A program made the position numbers and the translations under genes. A stretch of 64,000 nucleotides of DNA. It comes from an uncultured Thermodesulfobacterium sp. Its GTDB lineage: Bacteria > Desulfobacterota > Thermodesulfobacteria > Thermodesulfobacteriales > Thermodesulfobacteriaceae. Position 1 is the stretch's first letter; each line of letters opens with the position of its first letter. The notes below the pieces were generated by a model. It was not told where the DNA came from and did not search any database. It saw only the letters and a list, made by a program, of their open reading frames with translations. The stretch is taken from NCBI GenBank assembly GCA_938091335.1, contig CALLJG010000002.1, forward strand, positions 1 to 64,000. Reading direction: 5' to 3'. This document shows, one piece after another, positions 53,637 through 63,111 of this stretch.

Positions 53637-54353
53637 AAGCTCTTTCATTCTTAAAGCATTAGGTACTGCATACCCTTTAGCAGTATTATCGAAATAAATA
53701 AAGGCTGATTTTATTTTAAAAGACCTAATTTTTTCAGCTAGTTTTTTAAGTTCCTCTTCTTCATAATTAGAAATATAAAGATTTTTGGATCCATGCATTC
53801 TTACGTAAAGATAATCAGTAGTTTGTACTTCATACCAAGAGGGATATCTTTGGGCACAATCAGAAAAGCAGAGACATATTTTATATTTTCTTAAAAGGTT
53901 TGTAAATTCTTCATTATGAAAGGTGATATTTCTAATCTCAATCACATGGTGATAGTCTGAAGAAAGTATTTTTAAAAAATTTTCTAAAAGTTCTTTATCG
54001 TATTTAAAAGAGGGAGGAAATTGAAAAAGAATAACCTTTAGCTTTTCTTTTAAAGGGGAGATATATTTAAGAAAATTCAGATAATCTTCTTTTACCTCTC
54101 TAAGTTTTTTTAAATGAGTAATGGTTTTAGGAGCTTTTACAGAAAAAATAAAATTTTTAGGAGTTTCTTCATACCATTTTTTAAATGTTTTAGCTGAGGG
54201 AATTTTATAAAAGGTAGCATTTATCTCTACAGTATTAAAATATTGTGAATAAATGCTCAACCACTCCCTAGGCTTACTTTCTGAAGGATATAAAAAATTT
54301 TTAAAGGAATAATAACTCCATCCACATATTCCAGTATAGTACTTGACTCTCAT
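53619..54353 (-). CDS. DUF72 family protein
   Basis: The 244-residue protein shows the DUF72 TIM-barrel signature: YTGICGWSYYSFKNFLYP, FNTVEINATFYKIPS, TPKNFIFSVKAPK, IEIRN, and the C-terminal YLYVRMHGS and AFIYFDNTAKGYAVPNALRM. The family is widespread and its function is not established; the fold resembles xylose-isomerase-like barrels. It converges with the HD-GYP gene and diverges from the small unknown gene with 42 bp between. Confidence 0.9.
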   Translation of the reverse strand: MRVKYYTGICGWSYYSFKNFLYPSESKPREWLSIYSQYFNTVEINATFYKIPSAKTFKKWYEETPKNFIFSVKAPKTITHLKKLREVKEDYLNFLKYISPLKEKLKVILFQFPPSFKYDKELLENFLKILSSDYHHVIEIRNITFHNEEFTNLLRKYKICLCFSDCAQRYPSWYEVQTTDYLYVRMHGSKNLYISNYEEEELKKLAEKIRSFKIKSAFIYFDNTAKGYAVPNALRMKELLERIE

Positions 54354-54395
54354 ATTTTTAAAAGTTAAAATATTTTCAAAAATTTTAAAGAATCT

Positions 54396-54668
54396 TTGAG
54401 AAAGGTTTTTAAAACCGAAAAAGATTTAAAATTATTTATTAAAAAATTTTTGAAAACGCACCTAAAGGGGCTTCCTACAGAAATAAAAATTGAAATTAAA
54501 GTTACAAAAATAAAACCAGCTGAGGTTGTTTTAAAATTTCCTTTTTATTCAGAAGGTAATTTAATAAGGGTAAATGAAGTTGATTTTTTATTGAAAAAAT
54601 TAATGGAATACAAAATCAATGCTCAAGTTCACTATATGGACGATTTAGAAGATTTTGGAGAAAATTAA
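54396..54668 (+). CDS. Small unassigned protein upstream of mqnB
   Basis: This is a 90-residue basic protein with two helices at the N-terminus (MRKVFKTEKDLKLFIKKFLK), a beta strand pair (TEIKIEIKVTKI and AEVVLKFPF) and an acidic C-terminus (YMDDLEDFGEN). I do not recognise the family. The only start I see is TTG 54396 with no clear Shine-Dalgarno. It ends exactly at the base before the mqnB ATG, implying translational coupling. The call that it is a real gene rests on that coupling and the reading frame's coding-like composition. Confidence 0.6.
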   Translation: MRKVFKTEKDLKLFIKKFLKTHLKGLPTEIKIEIKVTKIKPAEVVLKFPFYSEGNLIRVNEVDFLLKKLMEYKINAQVHYMDDLEDFGEN

Positions 54669-55295
54669 ATGTTCCCATATCCTTTATTAATTCCATCTTA
54701 TTTAGAAGCTTTTATTTTAAAAGACCTTAAAATAGATTTAAATATAATTGGAATTGGACCCATTGAATCAGCTCTTTCTACTTATGAAATTTTACTTAAA
54801 AAAAAATCCAAATTAGTATTTTTAACTGGTTGGGCTGGAGCTTATCCAGAAACTGAGTTAAAAATAGGTGACATAACTATAGCTACCTGCGAAATATTTG
54901 CTGATTTTGGAAAAAAATACGAAACTCACTTTAGTTCTTTTCCTCCAAATTTTGAAGTTTGTAATATTCTAGAACTGAACAATCCCTTTATTGAAAAAAC
55001 TGTTCAACTCATAGAAAACTGTAACTTTTCTGTTAACATAGGTCCCCTAGCTACAGTATGTTCTACTACTTATGATTCTAAAAGAGCTTATTTTATTAAA
55101 ACTAAATATAATGTTTTAGCAGAAAATATGGAAGGATTCGGAGTTGCAAAGGCCTGTGAAAAATTGGGAGTATCCTTAGTAGAAATAAGAATAATAAGTA
55201 ATCTTTTAGCAACTCCTAATAAAGAATGGGACAAAAATAAAGCAAATAAAGTACTAAGAAAGGTTTGGGAATGTTTAATACGGAATTGGAAATAG
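54669..55295 (+). CDS. mqnB: Futalosine hydrolase MqnB
   Basis: MqnB cleaves futalosine to dehypoxanthine futalosine and hypoxanthine in the alternative menaquinone pathway. The 208-residue nucleoside-phosphorylase-fold protein has LVFLTGWAGAYPETELKIGD, the substrate Glu in AENMEGFGVAKAC, and VEIRIISNLLATP near the end. The length and the mqnD neighbour (overlap about 25 bp) support MqnB rather than MTA/SAH nucleosidase. Confidence 0.88.
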   Translation: MFPYPLLIPSYLEAFILKDLKIDLNIIGIGPIESALSTYEILLKKKSKLVFLTGWAGAYPETELKIGDITIATCEIFADFGKKYETHFSSFPPNFEVCNILELNNPFIEKTVQLIENCNFSVNIGPLATVCSTTYDSKRAYFIKTKYNVLAENMEGFGVAKACEKLGVSLVEIRIISNLLATPNKEWDKNKANKVLRKVWECLIRNWK

Positions 55296-56098
55296 CTATT
55301 TCACCTTGTCCAAATGATATGTTTATAGTATCTGGCATACTTTTAAATAAAATTCCAACTCCTTTTAAACTAACTTTTCATTTGGAAGATATAGAGACTT
55401 TAAATAACTTAGCTATTAAAAAAAACTTTCCAGTGATCAAAGCCTCTTTTGGTATCTGGAATCTCATAGCTGAAGAATATGAATTATTACCAGTTGGATC
55501 AGCTATTGGATTGGGAGCAGGACCTTTATTAGTAGGGATTAATCCTTATAAAACAGAAGAGTTTTCTAAATTGAAAGTGGTAATTCCTGGAAAACATACC
55601 ACAGCTCATTTTCTATTTAATCTTTTTTATCCTCATAAAATTAAAAAAATTTTTACAAAATATTATGAAGTAATTCCCTATTTATTTAAAAATAAAGCTG
55701 AATTAGGAATCCTTATACATGAAGGTAGATTTATCTATTCTAAATATCATCTTTATAAAATAATGGATTTAGGTAAATTTTGGAAAAAAACTACCAAAAC
55801 ACCTCTACCTTTAGGAGGGATTTTTGTAAAAAAAGAGATTCCATCTGAGATAAAAAATGAATTGATTCATATTTTTAGAAAAAGTATTTTATGGGCAAAA
55901 AAAAATTGGAAAGAAGTTTTACCTTTTCTTAAAAATTATGCTCAAGAATTAGATTCTATAACCATAAAAAAACATGTATTTACTTATGTAAACGAGTATA
56001 CCTATGAATTGAAAAATTCTGCATTAGAAGGCTTGACAATTTTAAAGGACATCTTAAAAATTAAGAAGCCTTTAAAAGAGATTATTTGGGGAATTTAA
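55271..56098 (+). CDS. mqnD: 1,4-dihydroxy-6-naphthoate synthase MqnD
   Basis: MqnD cleaves cyclic dehypoxanthine futalosine to 1,4-dihydroxy-6-naphthoate, a menaquinone precursor. The 275-residue periplasmic-binding-protein-fold enzyme starts near [16 protein letters not shown], then [11 protein letters not shown] and [13 protein letters not shown], and ends with [19 protein letters not shown] 55271 follows an AAAGG at good distance; TTG 55265 would add two residues. It overlaps mqnB by 25 bp. Confidence 0.92.
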   Translation: MFNTELEIAISPCPNDMFIVSGILLNKIPTPFKLTFHLEDIETLNNLAIKKNFPVIKASFGIWNLIAEEYELLPVGSAIGLGAGPLLVGINPYKTEEFSKLKVVIPGKHTTAHFLFNLFYPHKIKKIFTKYYEVIPYLFKNKAELGILIHEGRFIYSKYHLYKIMDLGKFWKKTTKTPLPLGGIFVKKEIPSEIKNELIHIFRKSILWAKKNWKEVLPFLKNYAQELDSITIKKHVFTYVNEYTYELKNSALEGLTILKDILKIKKPLKEIIWGI

Positions 56099-56102
56099 TT
56101 TT

Positions 56103-56804
56103 ATGGAGCTATGGAAAGTTTTTTTGCAAACTGGGTATATAGGAAAGATTGTACTTTTTACTTTGGTTTTTATGAGTATTCAAAGCTGGTATATAATTAT
56201 AGTTAATTATTTTAGATACAAAAATTTCAAAAATCTCATTTTAGAAATGGAATTATTAATAACTAAAAATAAAGATTTTTCTTCTTTTATCAAAACAGTT
56301 AAAGAGCTGGAACCTCATCTTATAGGGAAAAGTATTAAAAAAATAGTTGCTTCTTTTGGAGAGATTTATGAGTACTATTTTGAAAACGAAACTCTAAAAA
56401 AAGAAGGCAACATGAACCTTGCACTTAGTTTAGCTGAAAAAGAATTAGGAGAAAAGACTTTAATAGAACAAGACAATATAATAATGAAAATTGGCAAAGG
56501 ATTAGGAATTCTTGCTACTGTTGGTAATACCGCTCCTTTTATTGGGCTTTTTGGAACAGTATGGGGAATAATGAAAGCTTTTCATGATATAGGATTGAAA
56601 GGTAGTGCCAGTTTAGCTACTGTAGCTCCTGGAATTGCAGAAGCATTGATCAATACTGCTATGGGTCTTTTTTGTGCCATTCCGGCAGTAATAGGCTATA
56701 ATTATTATCTTTTAAAAAAAGAAGAAATTTCTAAATCTTTAGAATTACTTTTTAAAAAATTACTACTCATATTAAAAAAGGGGTTTTTATCTTCAAAGAT
56801 ATAA
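56103..56804 (+). CDS. TolQ/ExbB/MotA-family proton channel protein
   Basis: The 233-residue inner-membrane protein has one N-terminal membrane segment (about 15-37) and two near the C-terminus. It contains the family region [68 protein letters not shown]. TolQ/ExbB assemble with TolR/ExbD into a proton-driven motor. Neither tolR/exbD nor tolA/tonB is next to it, so the name cannot be settled. It is 4 bp after mqnD. Confidence 0.85.
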   Translation: MELWKVFLQTGYIGKIVLFTLVFMSIQSWYIIIVNYFRYKNFKNLILEMELLITKNKDFSSFIKTVKELEPHLIGKSIKKIVASFGEIYEYYFENETLKKEGNMNLALSLAEKELGEKTLIEQDNIIMKIGKGLGILATVGNTAPFIGLFGTVWGIMKAFHDIGLKGSASLATVAPGIAEALINTAMGLFCAIPAVIGYNYYLLKKEEISKSLELLFKKLLLILKKGFLSSKI

Positions 56805-56817
56805 ATTTAATTGAACT

Positions 56818-56847
56818 TTGACGATTTTAGTATAAATTTTTTAATAT
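56818..56847 (+). promoter_or_regulatory. Probable trxA promoter
   Basis: TTGACG (56818-56823), an 18-bp spacer and TAATAT (56842-56847) precede trxA. The leader of about 30 nt carries AAAGGAGGT right before the ATG. Confidence 0.5.
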
Positions 56848-56883
56848 AAATTTTTGAAAAATTTAGAAAGGAGGTAAAAATAA

Positions 56884-57210
56884 ATGGCCACATTAAACGT
56901 GAGTGATCAAGATTTTGAAAAAGAAGTTCTTCAATCTAAAATACCTGTATTAGTAGATTTCTGGGCAGCATGGTGTGGACCATGTAGATTAATAGCTCCA
57001 ATTATTAATGAAATTGCAGAGGAATTGCAAGGAAAAATAAAAGTATGTAAACTAAATGTGGATGAAAACCCAATTACTCCAGGAAAGTACGGAATTAGAG
57101 CTATTCCTACTTTAATTATATTTAAAAATGGAGAACCTACTGAAGTAATAGTAGGAGTAGTATCTAAAACAACCATTTTAAGTGCGTTAGATAAAGTTTT
57201 AAAAGCTTAA
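56884..57210 (+). CDS. trxA: Thioredoxin
   Basis: This 108-residue thioredoxin reduces protein disulfides. The active site is WCGPC (30-34) in VDFWAAWCGPCRLIAP, with the cis-proline in GIRAIPTLIIFKNGEP. The Shine-Dalgarno is strong. It is separate from tolQ by a promoter and only 3 bp from bamD. No thioredoxin reductase is present in the window. Confidence 0.97.
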   Translation: MATLNVSDQDFEKEVLQSKIPVLVDFWAAWCGPCRLIAPIINEIAEELQGKIKVCKLNVDENPITPGKYGIRAIPTLIIFKNGEPTEVIVGVVSKTTILSALDKVLKA

Positions 57211-57213
57211 AAA

Positions 57214-57978
57214 ATGAACCTTAAATTTTTAATGTATCTTTTGTTAATAATTTTTTTTCTTTCTTTTTTAAACTCGTGTGGAACGATTTCTAAACTTACT
57301 TCTGGAATATCTTCTCAATTTTCAGAAACTTTTTCCAAAAAAAAAGAGGAAGAACCCTTATTAGAAGAATTACTTAAAAAGGCAGAAAAAAACTTTATTA
57401 AAGGAAATTATGACCTTGCATATGAATACTATAAAGAAATAAGAGATAAATACCCAGGAACTCCTCAAGCTATTTTTGCAGAGTTAAGGATGGCAGATTC
57501 AAAATTTTGGAATGAAGAATATTTAGAAGCTATAGCTCTTTATGAAGAATTTGAAAAATTTTACCCTAATAATGAAGCTATTCCTTATGTAATATATCAG
57601 ATAGGAACATGTTATTATAAAATGAGAAAATCTTATGATAAAGACCAAACTTATGCTGAAAAGGCTATCTCTGCTTATAAAAGACTTATACAAAATTTTC
57701 CAAACAGCCCTTATAATTTAGAAGCAGAAAAAAGAATTAATGAACTTAGAGAATTATTAGCTCAACATGAATTATATATAGCTAAATTTTACTACAAAAT
57801 AAAATATTATAGAGGAGCGTATCAAAGACTGTTGTATATTTTAAATACTTATCCAGAAACTTATACAGCTAAAGAGGCTCAAAAATTAGTTTTGACTTAT
57901 TATCAAAAAGCTCTTTTAGAAACTCAAAAAATCTTAGAAGGTGAAAAAAAGGATTTCTGGGGGGAAAAGGTACCTTAA
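57214..57978 (+). CDS. bamD: BamD-like outer membrane assembly lipoprotein
   Basis: The 254-residue protein has a lipoprotein signal peptide with lipobox LNSC (C22) and then TPR-like helices: LLKKAEKNFIKGNYDLAYEYYKEIRDKYPGTPQA, ALYEEFEKFYPNNEA, then YAEKAISAYKRLIQNFPNSPY. This is the BamD/ComL layout and length. BamD binds BamA and beta-barrel substrates. It starts 3 bp after trxA. The stop is 3 bp from the convergent zinc-ribbon stop. Confidence 0.88.
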   Translation: MNLKFLMYLLLIIFFLSFLNSCGTISKLTSGISSQFSETFSKKKEEEPLLEELLKKAEKNFIKGNYDLAYEYYKEIRDKYPGTPQAIFAELRMADSKFWNEEYLEAIALYEEFEKFYPNNEAIPYVIYQIGTCYYKMRKSYDKDQTYAEKAISAYKRLIQNFPNSPYNLEAEKRINELRELLAQHELYIAKFYYKIKYYRGAYQRLLYILNTYPETYTAKEAQKLVLTYYQKALLETQKILEGEKKDFWGEKVP

Positions 57979-57981
57979 AAC

Positions 57982-58176
57982 CTAAATTTCTTTGTCTTTA
58001 TTTTTAACATTTTCTAAAATAGGTTCTTTTTTAAAGTCTTCCAAAACAAAGAAAGGTTCTTCTGAGGACTGAGGAAAGTAACCTATTTTTTCTAAAATTA
58101 TTCCCATATCAGTTCCACATTTAGGGCAAATTTTTATTTCTTCAGAAAATATATAATTACACTTTATGCATCTCAT
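57982..58176 (-). CDS. Small zinc-ribbon protein overlapping secA
   Basis: The 64-residue protein has two CxxC knuckles ([10 protein letters not shown] and CPKCGTDMG) forming one zinc ribbon, followed by an acidic tail with a repeated phenylalanine/glutamate pattern ([12 protein letters not shown]). It starts within the last 20 bp of secA, so it is translationally coupled to it. Function unknown; a link with SecA is guessed only from position. Confidence 0.75.
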   Translation of the reverse strand: MRCIKCNYIFSEEIKICPKCGTDMGIILEKIGYFPQSSEEPFFVLEDFKKEPILENVKNKDKEI

Positions 58177-60925
58177 TTTTAATCCCTCCAGTATCTAAGT
58201 TTCTACCACAGCATTTTTTATATTTTTTCCCACTTCCACAAGGACAGGGATCATTTCTTCCTATTTTTTGAATTTTTAAAGGTGATGAAGTATTTTCCTT
58301 TTTTTCAAATACATCTTCTTTCTTATACTGTAATTTTTGAGTACCTATTTCATCTTTTTCTAGCTCTTCTATTATCTTTTCAGAAACTTCTTTGGATTCT
58401 TTAATCTCAATTCTAAATAAATAAGAAAGAGTTATTTCTTTTATTTTTTTCATCAAATCTATGAATAAATAAAAAGCTTCTCTTTTATATTCTTGTAAGG
58501 GATTCTTTTGGCCATAACCTCTTAAGCCAACACTTTCTTTTAAATGATCAAGCATTAGAAGATGTTCTTTCCACAAGTTATCTATAGTACTCAAAAGAAA
58601 ATATCTTTCTAAATTTCTCAAAGTTTCAGTTCCTATATTTTTTTCTTTTTCCTCATATTTTTGTAAAGCATTATTTTTTAACTCTTTAATAAGATCTTCT
58701 TTTCTTGAAGTATCTCTATTTATTACAGGTGCAAAGGCAAAAATTTCTTTAAATCTTTGAATTAAAATGTCAATGTTTTGTTCTTCTAAATGTTTATTCT
58801 CTAAAAATACTTCTTCTACTAATTCTTCACATTTTTCTTCTATCATTGAAATAATCCAATCTTTAATAGAAGTATTTTGTAATATTTCTTTTCTTTGAGA
58901 ATAAATGGTTTCTCTTTGTTTATTCATTACATCATCATATTCCAAAAGATGTTTTCTTATTTCAAAATGATAGGCTTCTACCCTTTTTTGAGCTTGTTCT
59001 ATTGCCTTTGAAAGCCAAGGATGTTCTAAAGGTTCTCCTTCTGGCAACCCAAGTTTTTCCATAAAACCTTTAAGTTTTTCAGAACCAAAAAGTCTTAAAA
59101 GATCATCCTCTAATGATAAAAAAAAGCGAGAAGCTCCGGGATCTCCTTGTCTTCCTGACCTTCCTCTTAGTTGATTATCTATTCTTCTTGATTCATGTCT
59201 TTCTGTTCCAATAATATAAAGTCCTCCTAATGCTTTAACTTTTTCTGCATCTTTTTGACATTCTAAATATTTTTCATAAAGTACTTTAGCCCAGTAATCT
59301 TTATATTTTGAAAGTGGATTAAGCCCTTGTCTTGCCATAGCAAGAACTTCATTCCATGCTCTTTCATCAATTTCAGAAAGATCATATCCTTCTGCAATAA
59401 GTTGAACTTTAGCCAGTCCTTCTGGATTACCACCAAGAAGGATATCAACTCCTCTTCCTGCCATATTTGTAGCAATAGTCACTGCATAAGATCTACCGGC
59501 TTGAGCTATAATTTGAGCCTCTTTTTCATGATGTTTTGCATTCAAAACCTGATGAGGAATCTTTTTCTTTTTTAACATCCTTGAAATTAGCTCACTTTTT
59601 TCAATACTAGTTGTTCCCACAAGAACTGGTCTTCCTTCTTTATAACATTTTTCAATTTCTTCAACTACTTTTTCGAATTTCTCCCTTTGGGTTCTAAATA
59701 CTATATCAGGATAATCAACTCTTATCATAGGTTTATGAGTAGGAATTACCACTACATCTAAATTGTAAATTTCTTTAAATTCTGCTGCTTCAGTTTCTGC
59801 TGTCCCTGTCATTCCAGCTATTTTTTCATACATTCTAAAATAATTTTGAATAGTAATCATTGCTAAAGTCTGATTTTCTGCCTCTATTCGAACTCTTTCT
59901 TTAGCCTCTATTGCTTGATGTAACCCTTCACTCCACCTCCTTCCAGGCATTAGCCGCCCAGTAAATTCATCCACAATAATTACCTTTCCATCTTTTATTA
60001 CATAATCTACATCTCTTTTAAATAAATGATGAGCTCTTAATGCTTGATGAATATGATGAACAAGCCTTACGTATCTTGGATTATATAAGTTTTTAATACC
60101 TAATAATTTTTCACATTCAGCAATTCCATCTTCAGTTAATATAACATTTTTATTTTTTTCATCTAAACTGAAGTGTACATCTTTATTTAACTTCCTAACA
60201 ATTTCATCAATAAAATAATACATATCTGTTGATTCTTCAGAAGGACCTGAAATTATAAGAGGAGTTCTTGCTTCATCAATTAAAATTGAATCTACTTCAT
60301 CAATAATAGCATAATAATGCCCTCTTTGAACCATATCTTCCAAAGAAAATTTCATATTATCTCGTAAATAATCAAATCCAAATTCACTATTTGTTCCATA
60401 AGTTATATCACAAGCATAAGCCCTTTTTCTTTCTAGATCTGTCATTTGATTTTGTAAATAACCCACTGTTATACCCAAAAATTTATAAATAGGACCCATC
60501 CATTCAGCATCCCTCTTAGCTAAATAATCATTTACAGTAACAATGTGAACTCCTTTACCAGTAAGAGCATTAAGATACGCAGGTAAAGTTGCTACTAAAG
60601 TTTTACCTTCTCCTGTTTTCATTTCTGCAATTTTACCTTCATGAAGAACAATACCTCCTATTATTTGAACATCAAAATGTCTCATTCCTAAAACTCTTCT
60701 TGAAGTTTCTCTTACCACTGCAAAAACTTCTGGCAAAATCTCATCTAAAGTAGCTCCTTTTTCTAATTGTTCTTTAAACTCTAAAGTCTTTTTAGAAAGT
60801 TCAAAATCCGAAAGTTTTTGTACTTGAGATTCTAATTCATTTATTCTTTGAACAATAGGTTTTAATCTTTTTAACTCTCTTTCATTCTTTGTCCCGATTA
60901 TTTTTGTTAAAACTTTGGTAATCAT
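58157..60925 (-). CDS. secA: Protein translocase subunit SecA
   Basis: SecA is the ATPase that pushes preproteins through SecYEG. The 922-residue protein has Walker A GEGKT ([11 protein letters not shown]), [37 protein letters not shown] and the [25 protein letters not shown] block. The extreme C-terminus carries the SEC-C zinc motif [18 protein letters not shown] (C894, C896, C905, C906), used for SecB or ribosome contact. The gene diverges from truD with a 79-bp gap in which no strong promoter for secA stands out. Confidence 0.97.
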   Translation of the reverse strand: MITKVLTKIIGTKNERELKRLKPIVQRINELESQVQKLSDFELSKKTLEFKEQLEKGATLDEILPEVFAVVRETSRRVLGMRHFDVQIIGGIVLHEGKIAEMKTGEGKTLVATLPAYLNALTGKGVHIVTVNDYLAKRDAEWMGPIYKFLGITVGYLQNQMTDLERKRAYACDITYGTNSEFGFDYLRDNMKFSLEDMVQRGHYYAIIDEVDSILIDEARTPLIISGPSEESTDMYYFIDEIVRKLNKDVHFSLDEKNKNVILTEDGIAECEKLLGIKNLYNPRYVRLVHHIHQALRAHHLFKRDVDYVIKDGKVIIVDEFTGRLMPGRRWSEGLHQAIEAKERVRIEAENQTLAMITIQNYFRMYEKIAGMTGTAETEAAEFKEIYNLDVVVIPTHKPMIRVDYPDIVFRTQREKFEKVVEEIEKCYKEGRPVLVGTTSIEKSELISRMLKKKKIPHQVLNAKHHEKEAQIIAQAGRSYAVTIATNMAGRGVDILLGGNPEGLAKVQLIAEGYDLSEIDERAWNEVLAMARQGLNPLSKYKDYWAKVLYEKYLECQKDAEKVKALGGLYIIGTERHESRRIDNQLRGRSGRQGDPGASRFFLSLEDDLLRLFGSEKLKGFMEKLGLPEGEPLEHPWLSKAIEQAQKRVEAYHFEIRKHLLEYDDVMNKQRETIYSQRKEILQNTSIKDWIISMIEEKCEELVEEVFLENKHLEEQNIDILIQRFKEIFAFAPVINRDTSRKEDLIKELKNNALQKYEEKEKNIGTETLRNLERYFLLSTIDNLWKEHLLMLDHLKESVGLRGYGQKNPLQEYKREAFYLFIDLMKKIKEITLSYLFRIEIKESKEVSEKIIEELEKDEIGTQKLQYKKEDVFEKKENTSSPLKIQKIGRNDPCPCGSGKKYKKCCGRNLDTGGIKNEMHKV

Positions 60926-60967
60926 AATTTTATTAATTTAATACCTTTTATCAATAAAACAACTACC

Positions 60968-60996
60968 TTGTTTTTTAAATATTTGTCTTTTAAAAT
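60968..60996 (+). promoter_or_regulatory. Possible truD promoter (leaderless geometry)
   Basis: TTGTTT (60968-60973), 17 bp and TAAAAT (60991-60996) place the start near 61003, two bases before the ATG. No Shine-Dalgarno is present. The -35 matches only the first three bases of consensus. Confidence 0.35.
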
Positions 60997-61004
60997 TAAC
61001 TTCA

Positions 61005-62174
61005 ATGAAAATTAAAGAAAAATTAGAAGATTTTATAGTTCATGAAATAGCTGATATATACCCAGAAAATCAAGGAGAATATTCTTTATACCTTCTTAAA
61101 AAATTAAATGTTTCTACTTGGGATGCACTTGGTAGAATTGCCAAAAAATTAAGAATTTCTATGAATTCTATTGGCTATGGAGGATTAAAAGATAAAAAAG
61201 CTCTCGCTCATCAATTTATTACTATAAAACAAGGACCTAAAAAAGACATCAAAGAAAAAGAATTTGAATTAATCTATTTAGGGAAAACATCTAAACCTAT
61301 GTGTAAAGAGCTTCTTATAGGGAATAAATTCGAAATTGTAATAAAAAATTTTAAAATGGAAAAGAAAACCTTTGATAAAGAAGTACAATTAGTTAAAAAT
61401 TTTGGATTGGCTAATTATTTCAACGAACAAAGATTTAGCTCAGTCAAAACTTCAAAAAAATTCGTAGTTAAAGAAATCATAAAAGGAAATTATGAAGAAG
61501 CTCTTTATCTTATTTTAGCTGAAGGTAGTGCTGTAGATATTGAAAAAACAAGAAAATTAAGAAATTGTTTAAAAAAAAATTGGAAAAATTTTGAAAAATG
61601 TTTGGAATTTGCTAAAATAGGTTGGGAAAAAAATTTATTGAATTTTCTTATAACTCATAAACCTTCTAAAAGGACTTTTAAAAGAGCTTTAAATCTTATA
61701 GATAAAGAATATCTTTTCTTTTTGGGAAATGTCTATCAAAGTTATTTATGGAATGAAGTACTTAAAAAAGTCTTTGAAAAACTTAAAATAAAATGTTTTA
61801 AAGTTCCATATTTATTAGGAGAATTTTTATTTTATAAAGAAATTTCTAAAGAGGATTTAGAATTTTTAAAAAATTTGAAGCTGCCTTTACCTTGTCCAAA
61901 ATTAACTTTTAAAGATAAGAAAGAAAAAATAAACTTAGCTTTGATTTATAATGAGATATGTAAAAAGGAAGGTTTAGGAGATATTAAAAATTTAAGAACT
62001 TTTGTAAAAGGATTAATTTTAAAAACTTATCCCAGGCCTGCTATAGTTTTTCCAGAAAACCTGGAATGGACAAAATTAGATAATGATGCTATAAAAATAA
62101 AGTTTACTTTAGAAAAAGGAGCTTATGCTACTTTAGTAATAAAAAGACTCTACTATGGTTATCAGAATCCCTAA
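61005..62174 (+). CDS. truD: tRNA pseudouridine(13) synthase TruD
   Basis: TruD modifies U13 of tRNA-Glu and some other tRNAs. The 389-residue protein begins MKIKEKLEDFIVHEIA and carries the catalytic motif YGGLKDKKA with D63. It has the family-specific internal insertion, NYFNEQRFSS and a C-terminal KRLYYGY. It overlaps the heptosyltransferase gene by 20 bp. Confidence 0.93.
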   Translation: MKIKEKLEDFIVHEIADIYPENQGEYSLYLLKKLNVSTWDALGRIAKKLRISMNSIGYGGLKDKKALAHQFITIKQGPKKDIKEKEFELIYLGKTSKPMCKELLIGNKFEIVIKNFKMEKKTFDKEVQLVKNFGLANYFNEQRFSSVKTSKKFVVKEIIKGNYEEALYLILAEGSAVDIEKTRKLRNCLKKNWKNFEKCLEFAKIGWEKNLLNFLITHKPSKRTFKRALNLIDKEYLFFLGNVYQSYLWNEVLKKVFEKLKIKCFKVPYLLGEFLFYKEISKEDLEFLKNLKLPLPCPKLTFKDKKEKINLALIYNEICKKEGLGDIKNLRTFVKGLILKTYPRPAIVFPENLEWTKLDNDAIKIKFTLEKGAYATLVIKRLYYGYQNP

Positions 62175-63111
62175 TTGGCTTGGTGATGCTATTATGGCAA
62201 TACCTGTATACTATAATCTTTCCCAAAAAGAAAAAATTTATCTTTTTGGTTTTGAAGAAATCGTAAATTTATTCAAAAATTTTTCTAATGTGGAAGTCAT
62301 CTATTACCAAAAAGAAAACTTTAAAAAGAATTTAGAAGTTTTAAGTTCTTTTAAAAATGAAATAGGACTCCTCCTTACCAATTCTTTTTCTTCAGCATGG
62401 TTATTTTTTAGAGCTTCCCTAAAAGAAAGATGGGGATATGCAAAGGATTTAAGAAGTTTCTTATTAACAAAAGCAGTAAAACCACCTAGTAGGAAATTAC
62501 ATCAAAGAGATTATTATTTATACCTTTTACAAAAATTAGAACTTCCTAATGATTTTAAAGATCTCTTTTTACCTATTAATAATAAAATGCTTGAAAAAGC
62601 AAGATCCTTTTTAGGAAGTATTTATAACAAACCCTTTATAGTGATTGCACCTGGAGCAGCTTATGGACCAGCAAAAATGTGGCCTAAAGAATATTATAAA
62701 GATTTGGCAAAAATTTTAACAAAAAAAGGAATTATAGTAATAATAGTAGGAAGCGCTAAAGAAAGAGAAATAGGTGATTTTATTAAAGAAAATATAAATA
62801 AAGTTTACAATTTTTGTGGTAAAACTGATCTTATAACTGTTGCTGGAATTTTTTATTTTTCAAAAGCAGTAATATCAAATGATTCAGGACTTATGCATCT
62901 TGCTTCGGTTTTAAAAATTCCTCAAATAGCCATTTTTGGTTCAACAGATCCATTTTTTACTAGACCATTAAATCCTCAGGCTATAGTTCTTAAAAAAGAG
63001 CTGCCTTGTAGTCCATGTTTTAAAAGAACATGTAAATACAAACACTATAAATGCCTAAAATCTATCACTGTAAATGAAGTAATAGAAGTTTTAGAAAATT
63101 TAATATTTTAA
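62155..63111 (+). CDS. waaF: ADP-heptose:LPS heptosyltransferase (glycosyltransferase family 9, WaaF-like)
   Basis: GT9 enzymes add heptose to the LPS inner core. The 318-residue protein has IRIPNWLGDAIMAIPVYYNL at the N-terminus (the conserved Asp of heptosyltransferase II), APGAAYGPAKMWPKEYYKDLA, and NDSGLMHLASVLKIPQIAIFGSTDP for donor binding. Cysteines near the end (CSPCFKRTCKY, then YKCL) are also seen in WaaF relatives. It marks an LPS-bearing outer membrane. The stop overlaps trpD by 4 bp in convergent orientation. Confidence 0.88.
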   Translation: MVIRIPNWLGDAIMAIPVYYNLSQKEKIYLFGFEEIVNLFKNFSNVEVIYYQKENFKKNLEVLSSFKNEIGLLLTNSFSSAWLFFRASLKERWGYAKDLRSFLLTKAVKPPSRKLHQRDYYLYLLQKLELPNDFKDLFLPINNKMLEKARSFLGSIYNKPFIVIAPGAAYGPAKMWPKEYYKDLAKILTKKGIIVIIVGSAKEREIGDFIKENINKVYNFCGKTDLITVAGIFYFSKAVISNDSGLMHLASVLKIPQIAIFGSTDPFFTRPLNPQAIVLKKELPCSPCFKRTCKYKHYKCLKSITVNEVIEVLENLIF

